Of a DNA stretch of 38,094 nucleotides, positions 14,862-22,703 are shown in pieces. Within the stretch, counting starts at the first letter, position 1. The number at the start of each line of letters is the position of its first letter. The stretch is from Planctomycetota bacterium (GTDB taxonomy: Bacteria; Planctomycetota; Planctomycetia; Pirellulales; JADFKK01), in the NCBI GenBank assembly GCA_022564995.1, contig JADFKK010000036.1, positions 1-38,094 on the forward strand. Reading direction: 5' to 3'. The translations under genes and the position numbers were made by a program. A model generated the notes under the pieces. That model searched no databases. It saw nothing but the letters and a program-made list of their open reading frames with translations, and was not told where the DNA came from.

Positions 14862-15917
14862 TCAATCTTTGCTCGCTTGGCAATTTTGATTTTCAGGCGT
14901 GGCAATCGGATCGTCTTGCCGTTGTTTGAATTCGGCGACGATTAGCGTCATGTCGTCGTGTGGAGGTCCCTCACAAAAAGCCGCCGTCCGCTCTAAGATA
15001 CAGTCCGCCGTATCAAGCAGTGTGCCGGCACACGTGAATCGCGCCATGTCCGTAAGCCCTGCGGTTCCCAACATGTTTCCGGCCGAGTCGGTCGTCTCAA
15101 TCAACCCGTCGGTGTAAAACAGCAGACGGTCTCCCGGATTGATGCTTCGCGTGTCCTGTGGGACGTCGAACAGACACTGCTCGACGACGCCGATGACCAT
15201 GTTCTGGCTCTCGAGCACCTCGATTGCGCCGCTGCCACGACGGATCAGCAGCGGCGTCGGATGGCCGGCCCCACAATAGGCAAGCACTCCTTGGGCAAGG
15301 TCGATCGACGGATGGCGAATCGTGCCGGGCAAAAGACTCTCGTGAACGCGGGCCGCAATCCAGAGATCGTCCCGCTTTGTTTCTTCCGGATCGCCAGCGC
15401 AGCGGCTCGTCGCTTCGCCGGCGGAGTTGGTTCGTTCAGACTGGTAGGCGTCGTCGATAATGGCCAAGTCGAGGTCCAGGAGTTTGTTGAGCGACTCAGC
15501 CGCCAAGAGGAGATCGGTCGGCTCGCCCTGCCAGCGCTCGCGGAGCGCGGCGAGCAAGCCGCTGCGCAGCCGAGCCATGGCGAGGATCGTGTACGTCTGG
15601 TCGAGCCCCATTCGGACGTGTTGCCGGCCGACCTCGTATCGTCGCCGCAAATAGTCGCGATCGTAGCTGCCGGTAAACAGATCGCGGAGCCAGCAAAGCA
15701 AAGCCTCCTTGAGCCGGCTCACCTGCTGCTGGCCCCCCGAGACGATCCGACTCGTGTGGGCGTGCCGCTCGATTTCGGTGTAGAAATCATCGACCAGCGC
15801 CTGCAGCGAAGGATCGACGATTGTGGCCAACGATCGAACTCGCTGGGCATCGTAATCGCTCCAAGCCACGTATCGTTGGCACTCTTGGAAACGACGGTAA
15901 CGCTGTTCCCAATCCAT
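14862..15917 (-). CDS. Protoglobin-coupled sensor fused to a truncated SpoIIE/PP2C phosphatase
   Basis: 351 residues. Residues 12-128 fit the protoglobin/globin-coupled sensor family: FYTEIERHAHTSRIVS (45-60), LRDLFTGSYDRDYLRRRYEVG (77-97), and GRQHVRMGL, where His100 is the expected proximal heme ligand. Such domains bind O2, NO or CO. A linker (about 130-185) leads to a SpoIIE-type phosphatase beginning VHESLLPGTIRHPSID (191-206). It then jumps directly to LAQGVLAYCGAGHP (207-220), whereas the paralogue at 13082-13885 has 91 residues between, including the GD motif. The second half keeps Asp270 (TDG) and Asp321-Asp322 (DDMTLIV). As it stands it lacks two metal ligands and is probably not a working phosphatase alone. 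It starts 25 bases after the triheme cytochrome stop and ends two bases before the Crp/Fnr start. Confidence 0.85.
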   Translation of the reverse strand: MDWEQRYRRFQECQRYVAWSDYDAQRVRSLATIVDPSLQALVDDFYTEIERHAHTSRIVSGGQQQVSRLKEALLCWLRDLFTGSYDRDYLRRRYEVGRQHVRMGLDQTYTILAMARLRSGLLAALRERWQGEPTDLLLAAESLNKLLDLDLAIIDDAYQSERTNSAGEATSRCAGDPEETKRDDLWIAARVHESLLPGTIRHPSIDLAQGVLAYCGAGHPTPLLIRRGSGAIEVLESQNMVIGVVEQCLFDVPQDTRSINPGDRLLFYTDGLIETTDSAGNMLGTAGLTDMARFTCAGTLLDTADCILERTAAFCEGPPHDDMTLIVAEFKQRQDDPIATPENQNCQASKD

Positions 15918-15942
15918 GATGTTGTTTTCTCAGCGAAAAGCC

Positions 15943-17358
15943 CTATTTTCCCACGTCCGCGTGCAGAGTGCGAATGTAGGCGATCAAATCCCATCGTTCG
16001 CGCTGGGCCAGGGTGCCACCCCACGGCGGCATCAAGAAGGAACGGCCCGTCTTCATCCCTCCGTTGGAAATCACTCCGTGCAGCAGCAGATCTTCCGTCT
16101 TTGACATCCGCCGATCATCGGTGTGGTTGGCCGGCTTGGTCGCCAGATTCACGGCGTTGAAGCCCGTTCCGTCGCCTTGGGGTCCGTGACACATCACACA
16201 GTAATGACCATAGATGCGAGCGCCGACCTTCGGGTCTCCACGCTCCATCGCCGTGCGATACAGCCGCTGAGCGTCGGTTATCGGACCGAAGACGTCCAAC
16301 GAGGGCGCCGCGACGAGGGCGCCGCTTGTCGGATCAGGCTCGGGCTTGATGTTCGTTACCACCTGGGGCGCGGCCGCTTCGCGGTGTTGCGTCACGTAAG
16401 CCACCAGGTTCATCACCTGCTCGGCGGTCAACTGCTCGGAAAAGCCGGCGGGCATCTGGGAAACTTTCGAGACCATCTGCTCGTCGATATCTCGCTTACG
16501 AATCACTTCGGTCTTTCCGTCTTGATCCACGACGAGGGTGATCGTCTCCTCATCCTCCTTGGTAGGCAATCCCGTATGGACGCGTCCATCGACATCCAAA
16601 ATGATGATCTGCCGATAACCGCGGACGATGAACTCGCTGGAGTTGAGGATCGACTCCAGAACGTAGGAAGGACGCTGCACGCGGTTGACGGTCGTAAGAT
16701 TCGGACAGGTGGTGCTTCCCACGCCGTCGATTTTATGACACTTGATGCAGCCGGCTTTGCCCTTGGCGTCGTGGAACAGCGTCTTGCCCTTGGCCGGATC
16801 GCCGAAAGCGAACACCTCAAGTTCGCGGCGGTATTCGTCTCGCTTGGCTGCCAACCACTCGTAAGGAAGCGAGATGCTTTGCCGGTCCGCTTGGCCGCCG
16901 AGCGATTGCAGATAGGTAACGAGATTGACGATGTCGTCGTCGGTTAGCCCGGAAGGCAGCCAGCTCTCGGGCGCGCGGTTATAACCGTCGACCACGTCGG
17001 CCGCGGGGCGAACGATCGAACGGACCAGGTATCGCGCTGGCGCATCGGGGCCCTCAAGGCCAAATTGCTCCGCTCGCTGCGCTGCCCGGCCACCGATTCC
17101 GGCAAGATCCGGTCCGCGCGACTTGTCGTCATCGCGACCGATCGTGTGACACACGCCGCAATTTCCCTTACCCGTAAACAGAGCCCGACCCAACTCGACC
17201 GCGTCGTCCGCGGACGTTGCATGATGCTCCGCGGTCGCTGGTTGCCGCTGTTGCTGCGTCGAGTCGGCCGTGAGATCGCATCCGACGAACAGCGCCAGCA
17301 GAACCGCGACCGGTAGGCCGCGCGGGAACGATTCGCAAAGTGTCGACGGACCGCTCAT
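15943..17358 (-). CDS. Triheme cytochrome c lipoprotein
   Basis: 471 residues. LLALFVGC gives a lipobox with Cys27 as the likely lipidated residue. Three CxxCH heme sites: Cys67-His71 (CGVCH), Cys204-His208 (CIKCH) and Cys387-His391 (CVMCH). Around the second heme, residues about 185-325 match the planctomycete/Verrucomicrobium putative heme-binding module (RPSYVLESILNSSEFIVRGY, a beta section with DVDGRVHTG, then SQMPAGFSEQLTAEQVMNLVAYV). The third domain ends MPPWGGTLAQRERWDLIAYI, a class I cytochrome c methionine-ligand region. Its ATG overlaps the stop of the octaheme gene by four bases (ATGA), so the two are translationally coupled. It is probably an electron carrier on the outer face of the inner membrane. 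The electron donor and acceptor are not identifiable here. Confidence 0.9.
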   Translation of the reverse strand: MSGPSTLCESFPRGLPVAVLLALFVGCDLTADSTQQQRQPATAEHHATSADDAVELGRALFTGKGNCGVCHTIGRDDDKSRGPDLAGIGGRAAQRAEQFGLEGPDAPARYLVRSIVRPAADVVDGYNRAPESWLPSGLTDDDIVNLVTYLQSLGGQADRQSISLPYEWLAAKRDEYRRELEVFAFGDPAKGKTLFHDAKGKAGCIKCHKIDGVGSTTCPNLTTVNRVQRPSYVLESILNSSEFIVRGYRQIIILDVDGRVHTGLPTKEDEETITLVVDQDGKTEVIRKRDIDEQMVSKVSQMPAGFSEQLTAEQVMNLVAYVTQHREAAAPQVVTNIKPEPDPTSGALVAAPSLDVFGPITDAQRLYRTAMERGDPKVGARIYGHYCVMCHGPQGDGTGFNAVNLATKPANHTDDRRMSKTEDLLLHGVISNGGMKTGRSFLMPPWGGTLAQRERWDLIAYIRTLHADVGK

Positions 17359-19406
17359 CGTTGTTCGTCCAAATAGCGAGTGATGGCGCTCAGATCCTCT
17401 TCGTTCATGTCGAACACGGGCATCCGCACGTCGTGTTTCCAGCGTTTCGGATTCTTGATCCACTGGTAGATCCACTTCGTCGTCAGCCGGCTTCCGACGT
17501 GCGTCAGTTCCGGTCCCACCGCTCCGCCTTCCTCGCCGATTCGATGACACGTCACGCAGCCGTAAGGCGATTTGACCTTGGCCGCGCCGACAAACGAGAA
17601 GGCGGCTTCCAGGTCCGGCTTGCTCGCTTCGACCGCCGGGGCCTTCAACTCGGACACGATCCAATCGGCCAGCGTCGTCGCCTCTTTTTCCGTGAGGCCC
17701 AGATGCGGCATGCGAGCCCGGTTCATGGGACGAATCGTTCGCGGCGATTGCAGAAAGCCGATCAGCCAGTCTCGCTTGAGCTTGCTGCCGGCGTAGGTCA
17801 ACTCGGGCCCGATGTCGCCGCCGCCCCCGCCAATCGTATGACAGGAAAGGCACCGCAGCTCGCTCACCAGCCGACCCGACTCACCCGAGAGTTCGACTGC
17901 CGGCGGTTTCTTGGTCGCGGGTCGGAGAAACGGCTTGGAAATCGGCAGATCCGCCTGACCGATCAGAAACGTCCATGCGGCCGCGGTTTGCGTATCGGAA
18001 ACGAGCAGACGCGGCGCTGTGGGGCCGCGATGAAAAATGCCGCCGGGACCTTCCGGCTGCTTGCTGCTCGCCGTCGTTTTGGCAAGTCGGGCCAACAGCC
18101 CCGGGCCCACACCGGATAGGTCGGTCCGTGACGGCGGTTCGAGTGAGATTCCCTTGATCGTGTGACAGGCGACGCAACCATATTTCGCCATGACACTCGT
18201 GGCGCGCTGCTTGTCGGATACGGCCTCGGACGGGGCGGACGCGGCGGCTGCTCCCGCGGCGCGCAGCGACGTCAGAAACGCGGTGATGTCTTCGATCTCG
18301 GTTTCCTTGAAGCGGAAGCGCGGCATCGCTGTCTCCGGGCGAACCGCTTCGGGGTTCTCAAGCCATTTGCGAATCCACGCCGGGTTCAGCTTTTCGCCCA
18401 CGCGAGCCAGCGATGGCCCGATCTTATGTTGTTCGATGAACCCGCCCTCGTCGATTCCTGGAATGTCGTGGCACGTTTGACAGCGGCGCTGCTCGATGGC
18501 GTCTTTTCCCCGCTTGAGGCCATCCGCGTCCACATCGACCGGCTGTTCCCAGCCAATCGCCGGATCTTTTAGCGACAGCAAGTAGGCGGACAGGACTTCG
18601 ACTTCGTCGTCCTGAAAGTCGTACTCGGGCATCGCCGTATCCGGGCGAAACTTGTGGGGAGCTTTTAGATATTTTTTCAGCCAGGAGCCGCCGACCTTGC
18701 TGCCGAGGCGGTCGAGATGCACGGCATGTCGCACGCGGGCGAGCGGCTCGTCGCGAAAACTGTGGCACGCGGCGCACTGTTTGTCGGCGACGAGGGAGCG
18801 TGCCTGCTGAAGCGGTTCCGCTCCGCGAGGCGGTTGCGATTCGGAATGGCAAACGGCGCAGCGTCCGGCGGTCCATGGCAGCGGAATCATGCCGGCTTCG
18901 TCCGGCGGTTGCCATCCGTAAAACCGAGCCCACTGCTCTTGCCGCGCTGGGTCTTCGGGCGCCGCGTGTCCGGCGGCGGCGAAGGTCAATGCATCCGCCA
19001 CGCCTCCGTGACAGACCGTGCAGCCGAACCGCCCCGACGGATGATCCTCGAGGTAATGACCGCTGTGTCGCCGAAACGGGAGCTGGGCGTAGAGGAAGCG
19101 ATTGTCCTCTACGCCCAAGTGACAGGACGTGCATCCCTCGCTGCGGCCCAACACTTCTCCCTGAAGCCACACCGGCTTGGACGGGGCGTCTTTGATTCCC
19201 AACTCCTTCGCCGACTTCCCAAACGCCTCTTGATAGCGCTCGAAACCGCCCGCGGCACGATCCGTGGATTCTCTCTCGGCGGCGCTGGACTGCCACGCTA
19301 CCCAAAGAACGGTCAGAGCCAGCAGCGAGGCAAACAGGCCTCGCGCGACTCGCAAACAGCGAACGCTCCGTCGGGTACCCGGGTTGGTTGGTCTAACAGA
19401 ATCCAT
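17355..19406 (-). CDS. Octaheme c-type cytochrome, membrane-anchored or secreted
   Basis: 683 residues from ATG 19406 (GGAA nine bases upstream; another ATG lies at 19415). A hydrophobic segment at about 23-40 ends in SSAAE, so it is a signal peptide or anchor. Eight CxxCH sites have first cysteines at 92, 129, 183, 211, 309, 411, 519 and 617. The first four (CTSCHLGVEDNRF, HPSGRFGCTVCHGG) resemble the multiheme part of quinol-oxidising complexes. The last four lie in cytochrome c domains of repeated build (GPxLxxVGxKL, then W-I-x-x-W-L, then P-x-x-A/R-MP), each with a candidate methionine ligand. This is a large electron conduit or a subunit of a respiratory complex. No cytochrome b or oxidase subunit is adjacent. 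It is the first gene of the four-gene operon. Confidence 0.92.
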   Translation of the reverse strand: MDSVRPTNPGTRRSVRCLRVARGLFASLLALTVLWVAWQSSAAERESTDRAAGGFERYQEAFGKSAKELGIKDAPSKPVWLQGEVLGRSEGCTSCHLGVEDNRFLYAQLPFRRHSGHYLEDHPSGRFGCTVCHGGVADALTFAAAGHAAPEDPARQEQWARFYGWQPPDEAGMIPLPWTAGRCAVCHSESQPPRGAEPLQQARSLVADKQCAACHSFRDEPLARVRHAVHLDRLGSKVGGSWLKKYLKAPHKFRPDTAMPEYDFQDDEVEVLSAYLLSLKDPAIGWEQPVDVDADGLKRGKDAIEQRRCQTCHDIPGIDEGGFIEQHKIGPSLARVGEKLNPAWIRKWLENPEAVRPETAMPRFRFKETEIEDITAFLTSLRAAGAAAASAPSEAVSDKQRATSVMAKYGCVACHTIKGISLEPPSRTDLSGVGPGLLARLAKTTASSKQPEGPGGIFHRGPTAPRLLVSDTQTAAAWTFLIGQADLPISKPFLRPATKKPPAVELSGESGRLVSELRCLSCHTIGGGGGDIGPELTYAGSKLKRDWLIGFLQSPRTIRPMNRARMPHLGLTEKEATTLADWIVSELKAPAVEASKPDLEAAFSFVGAAKVKSPYGCVTCHRIGEEGGAVGPELTHVGSRLTTKWIYQWIKNPKRWKHDVRMPVFDMNEEDLSAITRYLDEQR

Positions 19407-19463
19407 ATCTAGCATTTCCAATGGGCGGCTCCGCGGCTCCGCTTCGGCACGCTCGCAGGATTT

Positions 19464-19546
19464 GCCCCGAAGGGGCCGCAACATATCAGCCCAGGGCATC
19501 GCCTGGGTTCCCATGCGGGGTAACATTTCGGCAGCCCGGAACGGGC
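19464..19546. repeat. Cluster of three short palindromes without GTAG (family G)
   Basis: GCCCCGAAGGGGC (19464-19476), CCCAGG/CCTGGG (19490-19507) and GCCCGGAACGGGC (19534-19546) lie in a row. I believe such triplets recur in other planctomycete genomes, but I cannot check that here. They lie between the octaheme cytochrome start and the end of the LRR gene, whose last repeat breaks off about ten bases from the cluster. They may terminate or insulate transcription. Confidence 0.5.
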
Positions 19547-19557
19547 GAAACAGAATC

Positions 19558-20328
19558 CTACCGCATGCGTTTGTGTCGCCCTTTCAGGTGCTCCAGGCCG
19601 GCGTCGGTGACCTTGGTGGATTGGACGTGCAGCCATTCGAGTCTGGTCATCCCCTTCAAGTGGGCAAGTCCAGCGCCAGTGATGTTGGTGTTGTCAAGGC
19701 CGAGGAATTCGAGGCGCGATAGCCCCTTCAAGTGCTCCAGCCCAGCGTCGTCAGTCTTCGTGTCAGAGAGGTTCAAGTACCGCAGCTTGGTCAAACGGCC
19801 AAAATGCTCCAGTCCGGCGCCAGAGACGTTCGTGTTATTGAGGCGCAAGCGTTCTAGACTTTCCAGTCCTTTCATGTGCTTCAGTCCAGCATCGGTGACC
19901 TTCGTCCCGTCGAGGTCCAAACGCACAAGCGTGGGCAGCCGATCTAGGTGCTTCAGTCCAGCGTCTGTGCCCAGGTAACCGACGCAACGCACCATCAACT
20001 CTTCCTTGTTTCTATAATCCTCGACATGTCCCCCCGAATTCCTAATGGCGGCAATCACCTCCTCGCGTGTCGGCTTCGCCGCTTCAGACTTTTTCTTGGC
20101 CTCGGCGATAAAGGCCAGATAATCCCGGTCGGCCTTGCTCAGCCTAGAAACAGGAACCGTCATGATTTTGCCGTCCTTTCGCTTGAGCCGGACGTTTCCG
20201 TCCTTGGCTTCCACCAACTCGGCCTCGACCGAGAACTTTCCCGTATTGTCGGTCCACTTTCGTGCCGACGCCGACGCCGCAACCAGCAGCACGCCTACCA
20301 GCAGCACCCACGTTCGTTGCAGTTTCAT
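19558..20328 (-). CDS. Secreted SHD1-domain and leucine-rich-repeat protein, C-terminally truncated
   Basis: 256 residues from ATG 20328, with AAGGG upstream. A signal peptide (1-22, WVLLVGVLLVAASASA) precedes an SHD1 domain (about 23-72: RKWTDNTGKFSVEAELVE, then VPVSRLSKADRDYL), a module common in planctomycete secreted proteins. From about 117 there are five complete 24-residue leucine-rich repeats with the pattern DAGLxHLxxLxxLxxLxLxxTxVT, visible in DNA as a tandem 72-base periodicity. The sixth repeat stops after DAGLEHLKG and ends in a basic GRHKRMR. LRR proteins of this type usually close with a capping sequence, absent here, so the end appears cut, possibly by insertion of the neighbouring palindrome cluster. 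It likely binds protein or polysaccharide outside the cytoplasm; the partner is unknown. Confidence 0.85.
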   Translation of the reverse strand: MKLQRTWVLLVGVLLVAASASARKWTDNTGKFSVEAELVEAKDGNVRLKRKDGKIMTVPVSRLSKADRDYLAFIAEAKKKSEAAKPTREEVIAAIRNSGGHVEDYRNKEELMVRCVGYLGTDAGLKHLDRLPTLVRLDLDGTKVTDAGLKHMKGLESLERLRLNNTNVSGAGLEHFGRLTKLRYLNLSDTKTDDAGLEHLKGLSRLEFLGLDNTNITGAGLAHLKGMTRLEWLHVQSTKVTDAGLEHLKGRHKRMR

Positions 20329-20499
20329 GTCACGCCCTTTGGATAGAGAGCTACTGGCAACCAAGCCGCTACATAAGGCATGGTATCGGTGCCGCGGCTA
20401 GATTGCAAGAAAGAGCCAGCGCGGGGTGCGATTTGAATGGGCGACACTTATTGTGAACAAGAGCGTATCCGTTGTGACTAAACAAATCGCCCGCCAAGT

Positions 20500-20660
20500 G
20501 GCTCGCCCGCCGATCGTCACCAACGCCTATGACCACCTCAAACAACGCCAGACGATGACCGACCCGGACGGCGGACTGTTCACCTACAGCTACGACGCGG
20601 CTGAAGTGGCTAGTCAATCCTGTCAACGGCGGGCTGGTGCAGTTTGAACGGACGACATCA
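20500..20660 (+). pseudogene. RHS/YD-repeat relic
   Basis: One frame reads YDHLKQRQTMTDPDGGLFTYSYDAA, the YD-repeat style of RHS polymorphic toxins and wall proteins. It then continues only in another frame (KWLVNPVNGGLVQFERTT), so at least one indel separates them. There is no start, no signal and only about 50 codons. It is a decayed fragment between the LRR and TolC-type genes. The rest of the 20329-20657 gap shows nothing else. Confidence 0.5.
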
Positions 20661-22610
20661 GTTTCCGCGATCCGCTGGAAAGGGAGTGATCGCTCGCCGC
20701 TCATTCGGAACCGGGATGTGCTCGTAAGTGGGTGGCGACAACACTCGATCGTCCAGGTCAAAATAATCCTCCGCGGGCCGATCGCCCGTGATGTATCGAT
20801 CGCTGTTGGGCCTGGGCCGCAGACTCTTCGGATAACTCCTGTTGTCGCCGAGGCGACCAAACGGACCGATCGATTCGAGTCGCTCCTGATAGAATCGAAT
20901 CTGATGGGTTTCGAGAATGGTGCCGGTTTCTCGCTGGATGTTCGCCAGTTCCGTGTTGTAACGAGCGAGGGCTGCGGCTTCGGAACTGATCGTGTTTCCC
21001 CAGTCGGTAATGGCCAACAATAAATCGACGTACGAAATCCCGCCGACTCCGCCGGCGCTCCACCGCGCCCGTCGCTCTTGCAGATTCAAACGGGCATCCT
21101 CGCGGATCTCGCTGAACTCTCGATATTGTTTGTGAAACATGGCCAGATTACGAAGGTTGGTAGCTAGTACATGGGTCATGTGGTGAAGACCCTGGCGCAG
21201 CCGCGCCCGATCGCGAGCCAGGATGAGCTGTTGACGGCGAAGCGCCGCACGTTCCCTGCGCAGGCTGAGCGGCATGGAAAAACTGACCCCCAAGGTCCAA
21301 TCCGTAAACTGTCCTGCGCCCGTTGAGATGACGGCGCCCGTCGGAGTCGTTCCCTCTAACCCGTTCCAGCGATAGAGCATCGTTGCATCGATCGAGGGAT
21401 GTAGCTGGTTTCGAGCAAGGACCAGTTGTTGCTCGTCCGCCTCGATGATGAGTTTTAGTTCAATCACGTCGGGTCGCTTTTGTTCGCCCAGCGAAACCAG
21501 CGTGTGCCAATCGAATTCGGCGGGCTGCGATACCGGTGGGGTAACCGGCACAAGACGCTTGCCGTCTGAGGGCGGCAGTCCGAGCAGGTTACGCAAGGCC
21601 GCTTCTCGTTGGAGGACGTTGTTTCGTGCGCCGGTCAAGGTCGTGCGGAAGTTTCCCAACGACACACGCGCTTGGGCCACCACTCCGCGACTGACCGATT
21701 TGGCCTGGAAACGTCCGTTGGCCCTCTCGTAGGCGAACTCCGCCTGCTTGACTTGCTGCTCGCGCGCCCACGCATCGGTGCGAGCGAAAACCAGCGCCCA
21801 ATACGCCGCGATGACGCCCCGCACCATTTCTTGAATGCTGTCCTTGTACTGATAATAGGATCGTTCCGTGTCGATGTGTGCCAGCACGATCGGAGCACGA
21901 TTGGCGGCCAGGCCACCGCCGCGATAAAGAGGTTGCGTGTAGCTCAGGTCAATCGAAGAGCGGTTCTGCGGATTCAATGGAAACACGCCGGGGCGGAACC
22001 TGGCGGGATTCGTATTCACACCCAGGTTGAAAGTTCCGCCCGTTCGCGTCGTTTTGGAAACGTCGAGACTCATGTTGTAGTCGTCGCTGCGCGTGCCGTC
22101 GATGCGGGCGAGGTTCGGGTCCGTTGCATCATGCAGGCCAGTAGGCAGCTCAGACTGATTGAAATCATGACGCCAAGCGACCGACGGATCGAACCGCGCA
22201 CGTTGTTCGTCAATCGTGGTATTGGTAATCGCGGCGTCGTAAATCGTTCGCCCGCTACTGACGGCCGTCTCACCCGCGAGAACTCGGACCACTCGGGAGT
22301 TTTCCAGGGCGATGCGAATGGCTGCGTCCAACGACAAATTGACTTGATGCACTTTGACACCACGATGGCTGACCGTTCGCGGCCGAGGCGAATCAGCGAC
22401 GGGGTAGGTTGGCAGCCGCTGCGCCGCGCGGACTTGAATGTGCCGCTGTTCCGGAAGAAAAACGTGAGCACGTCCGGGCGAGTGGTCGTGGATCTGCTGA
22501 CGTCCGGTCCCGCGATATGCCGACGGGTTTTGCGCCCATGCCGCCGGAACGATGGCAGCCGCCGTGGTGAGGACGGCAAATAGCCGGTATTTCGAGCCGC
22601 GGCGGAGCAT
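20658..22610 (-). CDS. TolC-family outer membrane efflux protein
   Basis: 650 residues, longer than E. coli TolC. A signal peptide ends AAWA (residue 26). A Pro/Arg-rich N-terminal stretch (27-85) precedes the first efflux-protein repeat (VNLSLDAAIRIALENSRVVRVLAGE), then beta strands (YNMSLDVSKTTRTGGTFNLGV, SSIDLSYTQPLYRGGGLAANRAPI). Long helices follow (VKQAEFAYERANGRFQAKSVSRGVVAQARVSL) with ALRNLLGLPPSDGKRL, a hallmark TolC loop. The second repeat runs from PDVIELKLIIEADEQQLVLARNQLHPSIDA. The C-terminal 80 residues are Pro/Arg-rich. It would form the outer-membrane channel of an ABC or RND exporter. It follows the ATPase gene by 93 bases on the same strand and is probably co-transcribed with it. 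Confidence 0.92.
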   Translation of the reverse strand: MLRRGSKYRLFAVLTTAAAIVPAAWAQNPSAYRGTGRQQIHDHSPGRAHVFLPEQRHIQVRAAQRLPTYPVADSPRPRTVSHRGVKVHQVNLSLDAAIRIALENSRVVRVLAGETAVSSGRTIYDAAITNTTIDEQRARFDPSVAWRHDFNQSELPTGLHDATDPNLARIDGTRSDDYNMSLDVSKTTRTGGTFNLGVNTNPARFRPGVFPLNPQNRSSIDLSYTQPLYRGGGLAANRAPIVLAHIDTERSYYQYKDSIQEMVRGVIAAYWALVFARTDAWAREQQVKQAEFAYERANGRFQAKSVSRGVVAQARVSLGNFRTTLTGARNNVLQREAALRNLLGLPPSDGKRLVPVTPPVSQPAEFDWHTLVSLGEQKRPDVIELKLIIEADEQQLVLARNQLHPSIDATMLYRWNGLEGTTPTGAVISTGAGQFTDWTLGVSFSMPLSLRRERAALRRQQLILARDRARLRQGLHHMTHVLATNLRNLAMFHKQYREFSEIREDARLNLQERRARWSAGGVGGISYVDLLLAITDWGNTISSEAAALARYNTELANIQRETGTILETHQIRFYQERLESIGPFGRLGDNRSYPKSLRPRPNSDRYITGDRPAEDYFDLDDRVLSPPTYEHIPVPNERRAITPFPADRGN

Positions 22611-22703
22611 GTTTTTTTATTAGCGCGTTCGGTGGGTGCATATTGTCTGACGGCGCAGACCGTTTCGGCTGTGAGGATAGGCAAAGTTTAACGATTCTGC
22701 GGA

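Noticed and set aside
15261..16160. A 299-codon plus-strand frame opposite the globin-phosphatase gene
   Set aside because: It is a shadow frame; the opposite strand encodes recognisable protoglobin and phosphatase motifs and sits in a tight operon.
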